A DNA stretch of 64,000 nt, from positions 248,001 through 312,000 of the forward strand of contig SIJG01000003.1 in assembly GCA_023374025.1 (NCBI GenBank), in the 5' to 3' direction. Under the pieces are notes generated by a model that saw only the letters and a program-made list of their open reading frames with translations, searched no databases and was not told the origin of the DNA. The first letter of the stretch is position 1. Every line of letters starts with the position of its first letter. The position numbers and the translations under genes are program-made. The stretch is from Heterodera schachtii (Eukaryota; Nematoda; Chromadorea; Rhabditida; Heteroderidae). Shown piece after piece: positions 15,122 through 28,900 of the stretch.

Positions 15122-18100
15122 TCAAATTTGCGCTGTCGTTGCCCGTCCACCAATGAAAGTCGGGTCAACAATTGTTGTCCTTTTGTTTGATCTTGCTAAA
15201 TTCTGTTCCTCGACGGTTTCGGCACTTTTTTGTGGGCCATTTATTTTAGGGGAAAGTGATCGCATACGAAAAGAACCATCTGTAACAAATTTGAGATTTT
15301 TTTTTTAAAATAGCAATTGTTCCTACCCTTTTTTGGAATCGGCGATGGTATTCGATGGCCATGGCCACCGGCGTTCGGTGCCCCGGCACATTTCTTGGAC
15401 CCTCCCCCTCCTCCAATTGTGCCGTGATTAGAATGCGCGGCAGCCGCGATATTATTGGCCATGGTCAGTAGAGAAGAACCGTCGGCACACAAATTGGAAG
15501 TCGCGTTCGAATTGAAGTTCGAAAGCAAAAAACGCCGGTTGGGATGGCCCCCGGGGGGCTGTTGCTTGTTTATCTGGCGGAACAGTCCCCGATTAATTAA
15601 CCCTAATTACTGCCAATTACCGCTCATTTGGCCTTACTTGGTCCATGCTTAACACCCCTCTCCGTCTTCTCGGCATTTTACTTCTGGCTTGAGTGTGTGA
15701 ATAATACCTTATGATATTGGGAGACAATGCGTAAAATGAATTTAAGAAACGAGATAATTACATGGCAAAGTTTGAGACAATGACCGGCACAGGAAGAGCA
15801 ATTGTCAGCACTCCGGCCAATGCACAAATTGAGCCTAATTAAACCAAAATTGCAAATTAAAACAAAGACCAAAGACCGATCAGCCGTCCCATCCACGTGT
15901 GTGGTGTCATATCGCCTAGGGAAGTCAAAGAAATTATATGTTTGTATACAGTACCAAGACTCTCTTGCTCTTACCGTATCCTATCGTGGTCATCGTGACA
16001 ATGGCGTACCATAGGCCGAGGGGAATGGAATGGAACTGTAAATTTGTTAATGGATTGGTACTCTGAATGATTCCGGGTCATGAAAATGTCGATTTAGGGT
16101 TTTCGAGGTTTCTGTAAGCCGGAAATTCATCCGACATGGTCGATTCGGTTGTTGTGCTTCTTCACCTGATTCTCCGGATTGTCTTCCATCCGTTCGGCGT
16201 AATAAATTAAGGAAGCGAATACAACAATTCCGAGCAGAAGGAAAAAGACTAGCAGCATCAATTCTTTGGCCGATGCCCTGCGGGGAAAGGAAATTGGCCA
16301 ATTTGGAAGGAATGCCAAAAGGGGAGAAGAAGCCGACAGTTCCCACAATGCCATTGTCACCTGAACGTGTAGAGAAGGATTTTGAGGCCTTGAGAGTGTT
16401 GGGTGAGTTTGAACAGACGAAGCTTAAGGGAAAGGGTGACGATGAGCAGTTTAAGAAAAGGATGGAGGCAAAACAATGCGAATGATGGAGAAGAACTCGA
16501 GGTCGGCAGTGGCACCGAAACGCGTTGTGAGAAGCAAATCGATGTAAAAGGTGAGAGTGGCGACCAAGTCGATGATGTTCACGGGGGCCTTGAAATAGTC
16601 GACCTTTGACGGACAGGCGACGAACCTAAGGGAGAAAGACGGACAGAAGTGCAGTTGCCCGAGAAAATGGTTCAGTCTCGACTCGACTCGAACCCTACCT
16701 GATTATGATCTCGATGGTGAACCAAACGTTGCAAATCGTTTCAATTATCTAAAAAAAGGATTCCAACAATCCATTGTCACATTGGCATTTCGTAAATAAT
16801 GTTTTGACTTGCCAAGAAGCTCGGGTGCGGTTTTGAGTTGCGTTTGTCCACTCCGATGGACTCCGTGCGATATTTGAAGAAGGGTTTTGTGAGAGGGGGC
16901 GGAGGGTCGGCCGGCCTTTTGGCGGCGGAATGATTCATAAACAGCGAATGGTTCAGCAGAGGGCCAATCTCTTCCAAGTCGGCCACTGAAAAGGAAATGA
17001 ATGGAATGACATATAATCAGTCAATTAAATAATATTTATTAATGATTAATTATTTTCAGCCCCCCCCCCCCTCCGCCCACCTCTTAATCCGGGGTGCGTT
17101 TTGAGGCAAAACACGAGAATGGCACAGATCAGAAAGAACACCGAAATGACGGCAATAATCTGAGCCAATGGCCAACGATTGCTCCCAAATTTAGCGGTTC
17201 GCCTCACCTTTGCCCCTGTCGATGAGCTCGGCTCGTCAAACATTCGCCAGAGTTTCGGCTTCGTCCTCTGCCAACAGTTCAATTCTTTGTTTTTGTACTG
17301 TTCCTCGAAACCGAAGCGCTTGTAAAGTTCTTCCTGAATTGGCTGATCAGTCCGACCGTCCCTCCGGCCCTGGTACCAATCAGTTCAATCACCCTCTCCC
17401 CCTGCCGATGGGTGGTCATTCTGAGTACCCAACCCTCTTCGAAAATGGTGAATTGGCCCGACCGGTCTAATCATTATCGAGCCATCTGTTGTTGTTGATG
17501 ACCGATAAGTTTGCCCTCCCCCTGCATTTGTCTGATCAAATCGATCACTTTCCCCTCCCCTCCCCCCTTATTTTGTCCCACTTCGTTACGCATCGCTTCG
17601 TCGTCCAACTCCAATTTGTCCAGCGTTTGCAACACTTCTTGTGTGTCCCGATGTTGCGTGAATGTCATCCTGTTTGGTTTTACTGATGATCATTAATTAC
17701 TTAATTGCTTCTGTTTACCAACAACATGGTTCGCATTCGTTCGGGTCAATGCCCCAATACTTAAAATGCCCAAAATTATTGCTTTTTTTATTCTTTGGTC
17801 ATTCTTCGCTCACTTTCAATTCCTCCTCATACAACGGTCCGCACACGTCGAGCGGATAATGCAATTTGCCGGTTCTGTAGTAATTGAGCACTTGGCCAAA
17901 CACACCAGGGTGCCGGTCGAAGAAGTACCTTCAGCCAATTAAGAGATCACACATATTTATTGTGTTAAGTGTTCGTCTACTCATTCAGCACGGGGTCGTA
18001 GTTGGCCAAGTTCGGCGTTAGTCTGAAAACATTCCTTTTATTTTCATTTATTCTTTCATTTTGTTTATAGCGTACCCCCACCCGCCCCACCTTTTTGGGT

Positions 18101-18461
18101 ACCGCGTTTACATCTCTCGCCGATTCTCCCTACTTTTTCGGCACCCCCCCCCCCGCCCCCTCCAATTCTCTCCGTCTTCAGTACCCCCTGCTCCTCTCAA
18201 TTCATCTTCTCCCCTTCCCCCCTACCCGCCTCTCCAATTATCCCCGTTCTAATGGGTACCCTCCCCCCTTCCTCTCCCTCCCTATTATGTCCCCGTTATT
18301 TTTTGATTCCCCCCCCCCTTCCTCCGTTGGCTGTGTTATTCTTCTTCTGCTGCCGTTCTACACCTGCTCAGCCTCGTTGCCGGAATTTTCTTCAGCGTGT
18401 GTTTGTACGTCTCGTGCCGTACTCCACCCACATTCAGCACAATGCGATATTCGCTGTCCAT
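15122..18461 (-). CDS. egl-36: Shaw/Kv3-type voltage-gated potassium channel
   Basis: Plasma-membrane delayed-rectifier channel. The T1 tetramerisation domain begins [20 protein letters not shown] (an in-frame stop lies seven codons upstream) and runs through [37 protein letters not shown] and [13 protein letters not shown], the Shaw CC pair for zinc. Next come [17 protein letters not shown] and [19 protein letters not shown] before S1 ([20 protein letters not shown]), an S1-S2 loop with an MNHS sequon, S2 ([13 protein letters not shown]), S3, S4 ([20 protein letters not shown]), S5, the pore helix [17 protein letters not shown] and S6 ([16 protein letters not shown]). The tail starts [16 protein letters not shown] and ends ATTAQI. 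Exon phases agree across the joins checked. The filter is TIGYG rather than the usual TVGYG. The gene symbol is by similarity to the only Shaw-type gene of C. elegans. Confidence 0.93.
18062..18345. repeat. C-rich degenerate repeat inside the first channel intron
   Basis: Runs of C4-C10 separated by TTCT, TCTC and GGGTACC/GTACCC motifs fill about 280 bp of the intron that follows the first T1 exon. It looks like decayed simple sequence, not coding. Confidence 0.6.
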
Positions 18462-20441
18462 GCCGAAGCTCAACGCACATTACAAAAATTGAAAATTAAA
18501 GGCAAAAGTCGTGCCGAAGGCAATGCATTTTAATTATAATGAAGCAAACAATCAATTTAGCAGAACAAAATGGAAAAAGACACACGAAGCAATGGACGAG
18601 AATTGTTCTTTGTTGTGACACGCAAATTTGAAATGCGAGAAAATGGCATTTTTAAATTTAATTTTAAATATTTAATTTAAAAATGAAAAAATAATATGTC
18701 GTTAAAGCCTTCTCAATTTCGCAATGAAATTCGCACAGCCGGCAAAAATTTTGCCTTTGGGGCTGAGAAACATTTGGCCTCATTCCGAAGAACGGGACAA
18801 ATGATCGATTTGGGCCATTTGAACCTCCGGGGGGGGGGGGGGGGAAGGGGGGATAATCGCGGTTAAATGAGCAAAAAATCGACGTAATTTATTAGAGAAA
18901 AAAGGAGGACAGAAAATTAAAAACAAATAAAAAGGCATAAAATGAGAAGAAAAAATGTTTGCATTAATGAAAATAGAAAAGAAATTAATTTATGGAATGT
19001 GCCGAAAAATGACAAAAAAATGCAAAAAAAAATTTAAAAAATATTCGACGGGGCAGGGGGGGGGGGAACTCAGAAAATTCATTTTCCCATCTCCTCAAAA
19101 TGCAACAAACGCATTCTCCTCATCAGAACAAAACATTTGTCCCCCCCCCCCCCCCCCCCCCTCCCCCCGCGACTTGGCCAAGTCTCGGGGGGGGGGAAGG
19201 CGCACAAATTGGAAAAAGGGAGTGCCAAAGGATGGAGGGCATTAATTGGGGATTAATGAGAGGACAATTGTGGAATTGGATAACCTAATTAAAAAAGAAT
19301 AAATGAAGAAGAAAACAGAAACCGAATGGGAGAAAATCACAATTTAATGTCCGTTTTTGGGCGGAGGGATTTTCAACGGATGGAAAGAAAATGAAATTGG
19401 CACGCCAATTGAGGCCAAATTTGCAATGAATTGAGAAGCAAAAAGAATGAAAAAAACGAAATTAAACAAACCAAAAGAGAAGAAGAGAGAAAGGAAAGGA
19501 ATGAGTGATTCATCCGCCAATTTCTCACTTTTTTTTATTGTCTTTTTTTGGCATTTTCGGATTAAAGAAAGTTTTTGGGCAATTGGCGGGGGGGGGGGGA
19601 GAATGGGGGGAACTTTTGGGTGCAATAAATACTTAAAAGAAGGCAATTTGAGAGTGAATGGGCGGCGGGGGGGGGACAAAGGGGGGGGGGCGGAAGACAG
19701 AACGAATGAATGCATTTGACGCCGGGGGGGAGGGGACAGCGCCAATGGCACTGCCGCCGCTTAACACCCGCCGACCGACGCCCCCCGCCCCTCCGGGGAT
19801 AATCCAATATTTATAAGGAAAGGCATCGGACAACCGAAGAAAGGGCCCAGGCGGTCGCGCGTGAGTAATCCGTGCCAAAAACAGAGATTAAAAATGGCCG
19901 AACATTATTATGAGGGAAAGGGGGAGAAAAGGGAATCTCCTGGCAAAGGAAGAAAAGGCGGAGAAGGGAATAAATTGTGCCAATTTAATTTTGGCATTCA
20001 ATGGCAAAACATTGGGGAAGAGCTTAATGAACCATGCGAAAGCCGAAAACAATGGCAAATCCAATCAAAAGGCCCTTTTATCACCCAAATTAGTGGCAAT
20101 TATAAAAGTGCCGTAAGAATTGGCAACAGAAACTGAATCTCCTAAAGCACAGAAAAATGTTGTTATTCACACTATTCCAGGAAAAAAAACATTTTAATGA
20201 GGTCAAAGTGAGTCAATGTTTGCCAAAGCGCCAAAATAATTGGCGGTGTCCCCGGGACTGAGTTAATTGGCTTGGAACAGCGAAAGGAGAATAGTGACGA
20301 GTCATTTACGGTTGTGCACTTTTATGTAAAGAATTCTGAGAAAAATACTACCTTTTTTTATTTGGAAATGTAAATTCAATAACAATTTCGAGTCAAATTT
20401 GTACAAAATTCCCGGCTAATGCCTCGTGCTTCTTTGGCCAA
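18462..20441. other. Gene-poor spacer with long C and G runs
   Basis: 2 kb between the channel start and the XPF stop. It contains G runs at about 18830-18844, 19056-19065 and 19586-19600 and C22 at 19141-19162 closely followed by a G run at 19188-19197. Open frames of 80-135 codons exist but translate to proline- or glycine-rich low-complexity sequence without a family match. I see no gene. Confidence 0.55.
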
Positions 20442-23400
20442 TCACTGATCAGAATCATCATTGTCCTCGTCATTTCGCCGCTGTCCGTCCCCTGTGTCTT
20501 CTCCAACTTCGTTTTGCTCTTCTTCTGCTTCAGTTGGTTCTGCTCCTCCTCCCCTCCGTTTTTTCATCGCTTCATCCACGAGGGGATTTGGCTGATCCAA
20601 CTATAAATTAGAAAAGTTATTTAAATATCCGGACAATGAGTAGTCCATTTGGTCTTTTTTCCACCTTTAACTCCTCGAAGAATTCGGCACTGTGTGCTGG
20701 TGATGCACACCAAAAAATGTGTAGTTTTGGGTAGGTCCGAATCAGAAGAGTGAACAGAGTGCGCAGTTCGCGCGCTCTTTTGCTGTGCTCCCCCTGTAAA
20801 AATGGTAAAATTTCAACACTCAAAAACTTGAAAAAAAATCTTAGCCCAACAAATTTAAGCCACCCCCCCCCTCTCCACCACCTGAAACATTCCGAAGCGA
20901 ATGCTCCGTTGGCTCTTTCCGTCCCTTTCATTGCATTCGATAAGCAAAATGCATTTGTTGTAATGGCGTTGCATCTGTAATTAATTATTGTTTTTCATCC
21001 ATTTTCCATTTTTTTGTGCCACTTGTTCGATTTGCTTGAAGAGGCGTCCGTTCAGCAGCGATTGGGCCAAATCATCCAGTGATTTTCGTTCAACGCAAAT
21101 CTGTGGCGCGAGAACGTAATCGCCCACTTCGAGAGTGGCGGCGTGCAAATCAATGCCACGCCGGTATAAAGTGATTGGAAGTTCGCTGTTGAACTCGCGC
21201 ATGTCGACAATGACCTGTGAATTAGAAAAACGGATTAATAAAAAATAACTTTTGATCCGATTTTGAAAAATGAAAAATCAAAGGGATTTTTTTGAAAAAA
21301 ATTAAAATTAAAAATATATATATAAATTCAAAAAAAGCAAAAAAAAAAAAAAATAAATTATAAATTTAAAAAAATTTTACGAAGAAAAATCAAGAATTTT
21401 CGGGAGAGGGCGACCTTCCTCCCCCATTTGTAAATATATAAAACGACCATTGGACGTAATTGTTCCTCAAACTCTTCGTCTACGATCCGTTGTGTGGAGG
21501 ATGTTGCCGTCCGTTTGCGCGAGTCCGTCCGATTCATTGTCAGTCGTCGCAACTGCGAGACGCTGTCCCGACTGACGTCGAATTCTCTCGGCACCATTAG
21601 CACCTGAAAACACCAAAGAATAATTGAGTACTTCTTCTTCGTTGATTTAAGTCAAAACGTACGCCCTGCTCTCTGATTAGCATTTCAATTGCGTCCGTTT
21701 CCCTTTGGATGGACGAAAGAAAGCGTTCCTCTTCACTGCTCAGGGCACACACAAACGAATGGACAGTCATTTGGTGGTCTTTATTTACCGCTTTAAACAC
21801 CTAAAACTTACAAATTGCCATAAATCGTTTTGGGTGTGTCGCCCTTTCACCTCAATGGCCCGCGTTGATGCCAAATCGGAACTGTACATGATCAGATGCT
21901 TGGGTCGCATTGTTTCCAAACAGTTGATCAACCGGTAACAGTTGTTGTTGTTGGACTGCTCCAGAAAGACGAGCAACGAATGAATTGTGCTGACAAACGA
22001 TGTTGAGGATGAACTGTTTGCCAACGATGACCCGTTGAGAGTATTCTCTTCATCTTCAGGCAATTGTAAAGTCTTTAAAAAAGAGCCAATGTTTGGTTGA
22101 ATTTAATGGTTTGTTTCACTTTATCCTCATTGTCAGCAGTCTTTGCTGTTTCAGCAGATGTTCCAGGCCTCAATGCAGCAATAATTGCGCACCGGCACCC
22201 TTTCGTCCACATTAATTTCGCTTTGTATGTCAATTTCAACATCGTCGCCATTCCCGGAGTCTTAATTGAAATTGCTTTCATTAAAAAATGCTCTTTTCTG
22301 CGCAAGAGTGTAGCCAGTAGCAACACACTTGGCTTCGGGGGGGGGGGGGAGGGGGGCTGAACTCAAAAACAGATTTTAGGAATGTATATTTTTTACAGAA
22401 ATACCAAACTAGAAATATATATATTATATTTGGTAGTGTTTAAACTTTTAATTAAAAAAATTTATATAAATTAAAACAATCATTTACATGTAATAATGCA
22501 CTTTTTATTAATTATTTTTCATTGAAAAGGGGGCTAAAGACCTCTCAAGCGCCCGCCCCCCCCCTCCCTCCCCCTAATTACACCCAATTTTCTGCGCACC
22601 ATTAATTTCCAGCTCATTACGCCTTTCTCTTCCTTCTTGTTTGCTGTTGTTTTCTTGTGCCTTTTCGTGTTCGTAAAAGGACGTAAAAGGGTCCTCCGGG
22701 AGCATTCCCTCCGGCACCGTTTCTTTTGCCAATGGCAATTTGTCCAACATTGTCAATGTTTTGTTTTTCGGGCTCCGTTTGGTGAATGCTTTCGTCAAAT
22801 TATTCCCAGTCTGTTGTTCTGTTTCTCCTCCTGTCGTTGTGGGTAAAATGCCGAACTGGTCAAGTCGTGCCTGTTTTGGTCCGTCCTCTTTCTCCAAAAG
22901 CATTCTTTTCCCGCGCTTTCGGTTCTCTCTCGCCACCTCTTTTTGCGCCGCTTGCACCAAAGAACGCAAATCCTGTCGATCCTATATAAAAGGAAAAAAT
23001 AACATTAACGAATAACCAAAAAAAAAAAACTTCAGAGGGGCAAATAGAACTTTTGATCTAATTTTCCTGTATAATTTCTCGTTTTTTGAACGGCAAAAAT
23101 GACCAATAAAGGATTCCCGACTTTTGAGGCCCTGTAACTCTTGAAGGAGGCAAAATGCACCGATAAAATAAAAAATTCACAATAGAAATGGACTCTCCTC
23201 TATTCAATGGTATATCGTTTATATGCATTTTCCTAGTCACCGCTCGGAATGTTCCCTTGCAGTATTTTTAACATTTCGGGGGGATTCCATTCTTCCCCTC
23301 CCCCACTGGTTAAGGGAAGGGCCTTTTAAATGAATGAGTGAATCAACAAATGCTAGTAAAAGCACGCCTTTTCGAACAGTTGTTGGTCGTAGTGGGCCAC

Positions 23401-25735
23401 CATCGTTGGGTTCCACAACGGTTTGATGGGTGGCGCATTGCCCAGCGATTCCCTTCGGCTCAGTTGTTCAAGCGACCGCGTCAACATCCAAGTGTAACGA
23501 CGTAGGCCAAATTTGACCTCGAATTTCAGAAAAATTATTTAAAAATATTTTAAATGCGAGGGTTGAGGGTCGACCTATCCCTCGTTACCCGCCAGCGTTT
23601 TTATTAAAATATATTTACAAAGCGGGGACATACAAATAAATCTATGGATTTTTGAATGTCTTTTTTCTAAAAGTGACCAGAAAAATGTCGATTATGATAA
23701 TTATAAACAAAAAATTAATCCATTAAATGGTGATTATATGGGAATTCTTAAATTATAATTTATATTTTCATACAATTTTAATTGGGACTCTATTTCTTAG
23801 TTACCAGATCAATGAGTTGTCGAGAGAGATATTCATTGGAAACGAGGACCAATACGGGAGATTCTAAGACAAAAAGCAAATTACCACTATAATAATAAAT
23901 GGTTTAATAACTCACCCGAATCTTCTGGCGGCATTTCAGAGACAATTTCATCAAGTGTAGAGCAAAAAGTTGACCATTTGGGAGGAACTAACAAATATAT
24001 TTTATATGTAAATATATTATATTTTCCAATTATTACCTGAAATGGTTTTGTTTCCAATTTCGTCTTTGGCCGAACAAAGTGTGTCAATATTAGCGAATAA
24101 ATTGGCGGCGGATTGCGTGAAAAGCCACCCACTGTTATTTTCGAGAACCTTTCAATAAAAATCAGTTAATTTGTGGGATAGTGATCACTCACTTTCTTAT
24201 CATTCCGAATGCATTTTAAAAACTGAAAGGCATTGCTCGGGTCGAGGTCCTCAACCTGAAAAATAAAGTGTATTCAATTTAAAATTCTTCTCGAAACTTT
24301 ATGGAAAAGGGTCCGCAAAGTGCGCAGATCGGACACCAATCGTTGCTGTCTGTCCGTTAGGACGGCGTCTCGACGACGTAAGTCCAACTCGAGTTTGGTG
24401 GGCCTCAAAGTGGCAGACGGTGCCAATATTTCGGATTCTGTCTCAGTCTGAATGGACCTATTGGCCATTATTTAATGGAAAATGCCTCCCACATCCACGC
24501 CCTTTGTGCACTGCTTCAACTCCCTGACGCAAGTTCCGATGATGTCGCGGAGATTGGCCTGCACTTTGCGTTGAGTGTTGTTTAGTTGAATTACCGTTTG
24601 CACAAACTTTTGCTGAAATTTTTATATTTCAATTTGAGAACTAATTATTTTTTTTTTTGCTTTTTTTTGTTGCCTGATCGACGTCTAAACACTCTTTGAC
24701 TGGTGCATAAAAACGTGGAAGGACAACGACCCTCTTCAGATATAGCAGATTCACAAGCCGTTGCAATTGGCCGAGTCCGTCGCTGGTAATTTGTACACAA
24801 CTGTCGGTGAATGCCTTCACAAATGGGTGATATCATTAAAAATAAAATGTCAAATTAAAAAAAGAATAAAAGAGTATTCACTTTGACAAAGCCATGGGGC
24901 CTTTTCTCTCGGAATAATCTCAGAATAAATGACTCCTGAAAACCAAAAAGCAGCCTGAAACAAATTGCGCTGCTTGTTAAAAATAAATTCGTAAAATGAT
25001 AAATTACTCGTGTGCCCTAAAGACGAGGATGCCAATAACGCAGTCGAAAGGCACTTTGTCCGTTAGTAAATCAACCATTAAAATGCGAGAAGTGACGAAT
25101 TGAACACCGCCAGAACGGTAAATGAGAGTACTGTGAATAATATGGACTTCATAACTTGAAAAAGGGGTACGACCCCAACAAAACACCGGTTACGTGAAGG
25201 AACATCAGAAGTGATTAATTTAGGAGGACAGCCCGGGTTCAATCTGCGCAGGCGTTCCAAGTAAAAATGCTATAAATTGAAAGTTATAGTCCAACGAAGA
25301 ATTCCTCGAAAATTAGAATCATATTCCATGTGGGCTTAGAAAGAATAATTAAATGATTATCTAAAAAGCACTTCATCGTCTGGGGTTGTGTTTAAGACGA
25401 GCACTGTAAAACTTGGGACACTGTACAAATGGAGGTGATTGAAGAAGATCCGCTCTAAGCCCAATCCTCTGAAAAATACTTTTCCTTTGAAAATATATAA
25501 AATTGTTTTAATTACATTTTTAAAGTTACTTTGCTGTAATAAAAAGAACGTCGTCGATGAAAGTGTCGATCATCATGTCCTGCTCGTATTGCAGCAAAGG
25601 AAGCCGCCGGTCCTCAACTTCAATCATGGAAAGTGCTTCAATAACAGTGCTCCGTGATTCAACATTCTTATTAAGATGAAGGGTTTGCTGAGGTCTCGCG
25701 TTGTTAACATTTTTAGGATTATTATTACGAAGCAT
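20442..25735 (-). CDS. xpf-1: DNA repair endonuclease XPF (ERCC4)
   Basis: Structure-specific nuclease that cuts 5' of lesions with ERCC1 in nucleotide excision and crosslink repair. The N-terminal inactive helicase part has [80 protein letters not shown] and [19 protein letters not shown]. The middle part has [20 protein letters not shown] and [19 protein letters not shown]. The nuclease domain reads [20 protein letters not shown], then [20 protein letters not shown] with the catalytic GD...ERKxxxD motif (about 21060-21130), then [18 protein letters not shown]. The last exon gives [15 protein letters not shown] and a very acidic tail ending DNDDSDQ. The tandem helix-hairpin-helix that normally ends XPF and binds ERCC1 is not visible. 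Start at 25735 (MLRNNN) is uncertain; the Met at about 25627 is the alternative. Confidence 0.9.
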
Positions 25736-25953
25736 AATCGAGGGGATTTTAATTTCCGAGAAAATATTTTTATTAAAAAAAATTTAGTTTTTAATTTTAA
25801 ATTATGCCATTTAATTTACTGTTTTATTTCAAATTTTTTTTTAAATTTTAGAAACAATTTTTAATTAACACAAGATTATTTTTGATTAACATAGGATTAC
25901 CTAGTTTCTATTTCAGATGGTCTCTAACGCAAATTTTAACTAACACATTTCGT
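25736..25953. promoter_or_regulatory. Divergent promoter between XPF and PAT1
   Basis: About 220 bp separates the two start codons, so both promoters or their trans-splice regions must lie here. The sequence is extremely AT-rich. A TTTCAG splice acceptor at 25911-25916 is followed at once by a nine-codon upstream frame (ATG at 25917, stop before the PAT1 ATG at 25954). If PAT1 is spliced-leader trans-spliced there, this uORF would be retained. Confidence 0.5.
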
Positions 25954-28900
25954 ATGGATAATTTGGTGCCATTCTTTCGAGAAGCTGCAGCTCCTGACTT
26001 AAAAGTCTTAGAATTCGGGGTTGACTCTGAGAATGGGGATTCGATTCCTGATGAGGAATTATATGACGCAGTGAATGACGAAACTTTTGGTGGCGATATC
26101 GACTCAATCGCCGCAAATGAAGATGACCTGGAAGAATTTTCCACAAGAGTAATTAACATACTGAAGAAAAACCTTAAATATTACATGTTACTTTCCGATA
26201 CAAACATTTTAATTTCACAGTTTTTTATCAAAAAATCTAATCGATTTAAACATGATTGATTTGGAATGTCTTAATACAAAAATGTTTTTGTATTAATACA
26301 ATTGGTTTCTTAAGACGGGCAATCTTTCGCTGTTCGATGAATCATGTTCTATCCAATTGCCAGACCCTAGTCAAATTCCGATTCCCCGACTTTTTGCTGA
26401 CAATGAGCAAGAAAAGAACCAGGCTTGTTAAACTTTACATTATTTTCACATGTAAAATTATAGAGTGAAAAAAATGGAGCTTCTCAGTCGATGTCATCAA
26501 TTTGGGGTACTGGCAGTTTTAATGGCATTCACTCATTGTCAAAGAACTATACGGGCACTCTTGGAATGGTGTTTTTAATCTTTTATTTGCTAATCGCAAG
26601 TCTTAAATTTGAGGAATGTCAAAGTGTAACGCAGGAAGAGCAGAGAAACCAACTGCAACAGGTGCTACGTGCTGGTTTTTCCTCAATAAATCATGAAATG
26701 CTTGCTCATCATTCCGCCGACGCAAATTGTCAGTCTCTCACAAGAAATGCCATTGAACGGCCGCAAGCGGTGTTGCCAAATATGCCCGTCGCGTCATCAA
26801 GTAATGGAAAGACTCTCAGCCTTGAGGAATTGGAACGTCGAATGCTTTTGGAAGTATCGGCAATGAAAGGAGAGAAAGAGCAGCACGTTTCGCCTGTTTC
26901 TACGGAGCAAAGTTGTCTTCCAACGACAGGGCCTTTTTTCCCACCATTTGGCCAACAGGTCACTTTCGCCTTTCAATGGGGGACATGATTCAGTTGATTT
27001 GCAGAAATCTATCCTCGGGGGAATTTCTCCTTTCGATGCTTCGCTTTTGCGCCTTCCGCCTCCTCAGCAATTGATGCAGCTCAACCATTTGATGCAAGGC
27101 TATCAAATCGCGATGGCCTCGGCTGCTGCCAGTGGCCTCCCTCCGCCTCCATTTCCTCCGCTACCATTTTTTCCAAATCAATTGTCAATGGCACCGCCAA
27201 TCCCCGCTTTAACGCCTAAAACGACAATGCCACAGGTAAACGCCATGGGTTGGATTACCTCTTTATATTTCCTCTAATTGTAAGCGAACGGATGATGGTC
27301 GAGCGTCGGTGGCAAGCTGTTTCACCTCCCAGGTCTCTTTGCCGAGAACGCCTGTCTCTTTTCCGATGCAATCAGCAAACGCGAGTTTTTTGAACCAATG
27401 CCCTCACCCCAGCACACCTCCGTCCATGCCGCACCTTACAATGGTAATATACAACAGTAACAAGCGATGCAATGCCCTGATTTTTGTCAATCCCTCAGGT
27501 TCCTTCTTCGTTACACCCGCGAACTGAACGACATCAACGTTTGAGGATGAACGGACTTCCATCGGAAAAAACAATTTGCGATTTTGCATTGGATCCTTAC
27601 GCTGGATTTATGTCGACTAAAGAGCGCGAATGGCTGATAAAAATCCACATAATTCAGTGTCTCGGAAGTGGTAATTAAATCTTAATTTGTCACCTTTCAT
27701 TGGGTTACGATAATTTGTATTTCAAGGCGACCCAATTGAGGACGATTACTATTACACGGTCAATTCTTCCATCCTTTCGTTTTTACATTGTCTTTTCCTC
27801 AGATGTGGAAAAAGCGCAATGTTTTGCAAAAAGCCCCTGAGCAATGGAAATGCCGGGAAAACCCGAAGTATTACAAATTTGAGGCCACATTTCCATCCAC
27901 TGCATACACTGCGCCGTCATTTCTCGGTTCGCTTGGGAAGCCAATTCATTCGACCACAAGTCAGCCGAGACAGGTGTTTGTTTAGTTCTTTCGTTTGTTT
28001 TAATCACAGTTTTACTCTGTTAAAGATAATCGAAGTGAACAGCGACAATTCTGAAGATGGGTCTGTCAAAAACCGACAAAAACGTTTGCGAGCCATGTTG
28101 ATGAAGATTGAAAATGGCGCTTTGGCACTGCTCGACTGTCGCACCATTCGGCGGAAGTTGCGCTTTTTCGAGGAGACATGCATCACGCAATTTCTGGAAC
28201 AGAATGAAATGTTGAAAAATACTTCCCACTTTTCTGCTATGCCATCTCTTTTTCTTTAGCACTGATCGTACCGCTCGTTTCGCGGACAATTTGGCTCAAG
28301 TGGATTTGTCACTTTTCAGCACTGAGTCTTTGCCAACAGTGATGCTCATCCAAAAGGGACGTGTCGTTACTTACGACTGGCTGAACTTTTGGATGGAAGA
28401 AAAGGATTTTGAAAATGCACTCAATCACATGCGTCGTATTTTCTTGTCCATGCCAAAATTCGCTAGGAAAATGCCTGAAGTCGCTGTAAGTTTTCACTTC
28501 GCTTTATAATTTCGCATTCAATTTTAGTTGAAGCAATTTTCTGATTCTGTTTGTCTCCATTTTGCTGATTTCCCAGTGGAATCACTTGGTGAACTGTTGC
28601 AACACACTGGCAAATGGGAATTGACGCTGATAAGCGAATCGAAGGTACAAAAACACACTGATTTTAACACTAAATGGCATAGTCTTGAATTTATTTCCTA
28701 TCTCACACATATTTTCCAATCATTTTCAGCTCGTTCAACTTACTCTGCTCTCGCTGACCTTGGCTTTCATTGATCGATCTGAACACAATGTTCGGCTGAG
28801 TGAACTTCGAAATACCGGTGCTGCTCAATTCCTTCACTCAATGCCTGCCTCCTCTCTCAAATTGGTCCCTGAAAATGACGCCGATTTGTTCAAACACACT

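Noticed and set aside
19344..19751. 135-codon minus-strand frame and overlapping plus-strand frames
   Set aside because: Pro- and Gly-rich due to poly-G/C; lies in a gene-poor spacer.
19861..20136. 91-codon plus-strand frame (MSNPCQKQRLKMAE...)
   Set aside because: No recognisable motif, no supporting exon neighbours; sits in the 3' flank of XPF.
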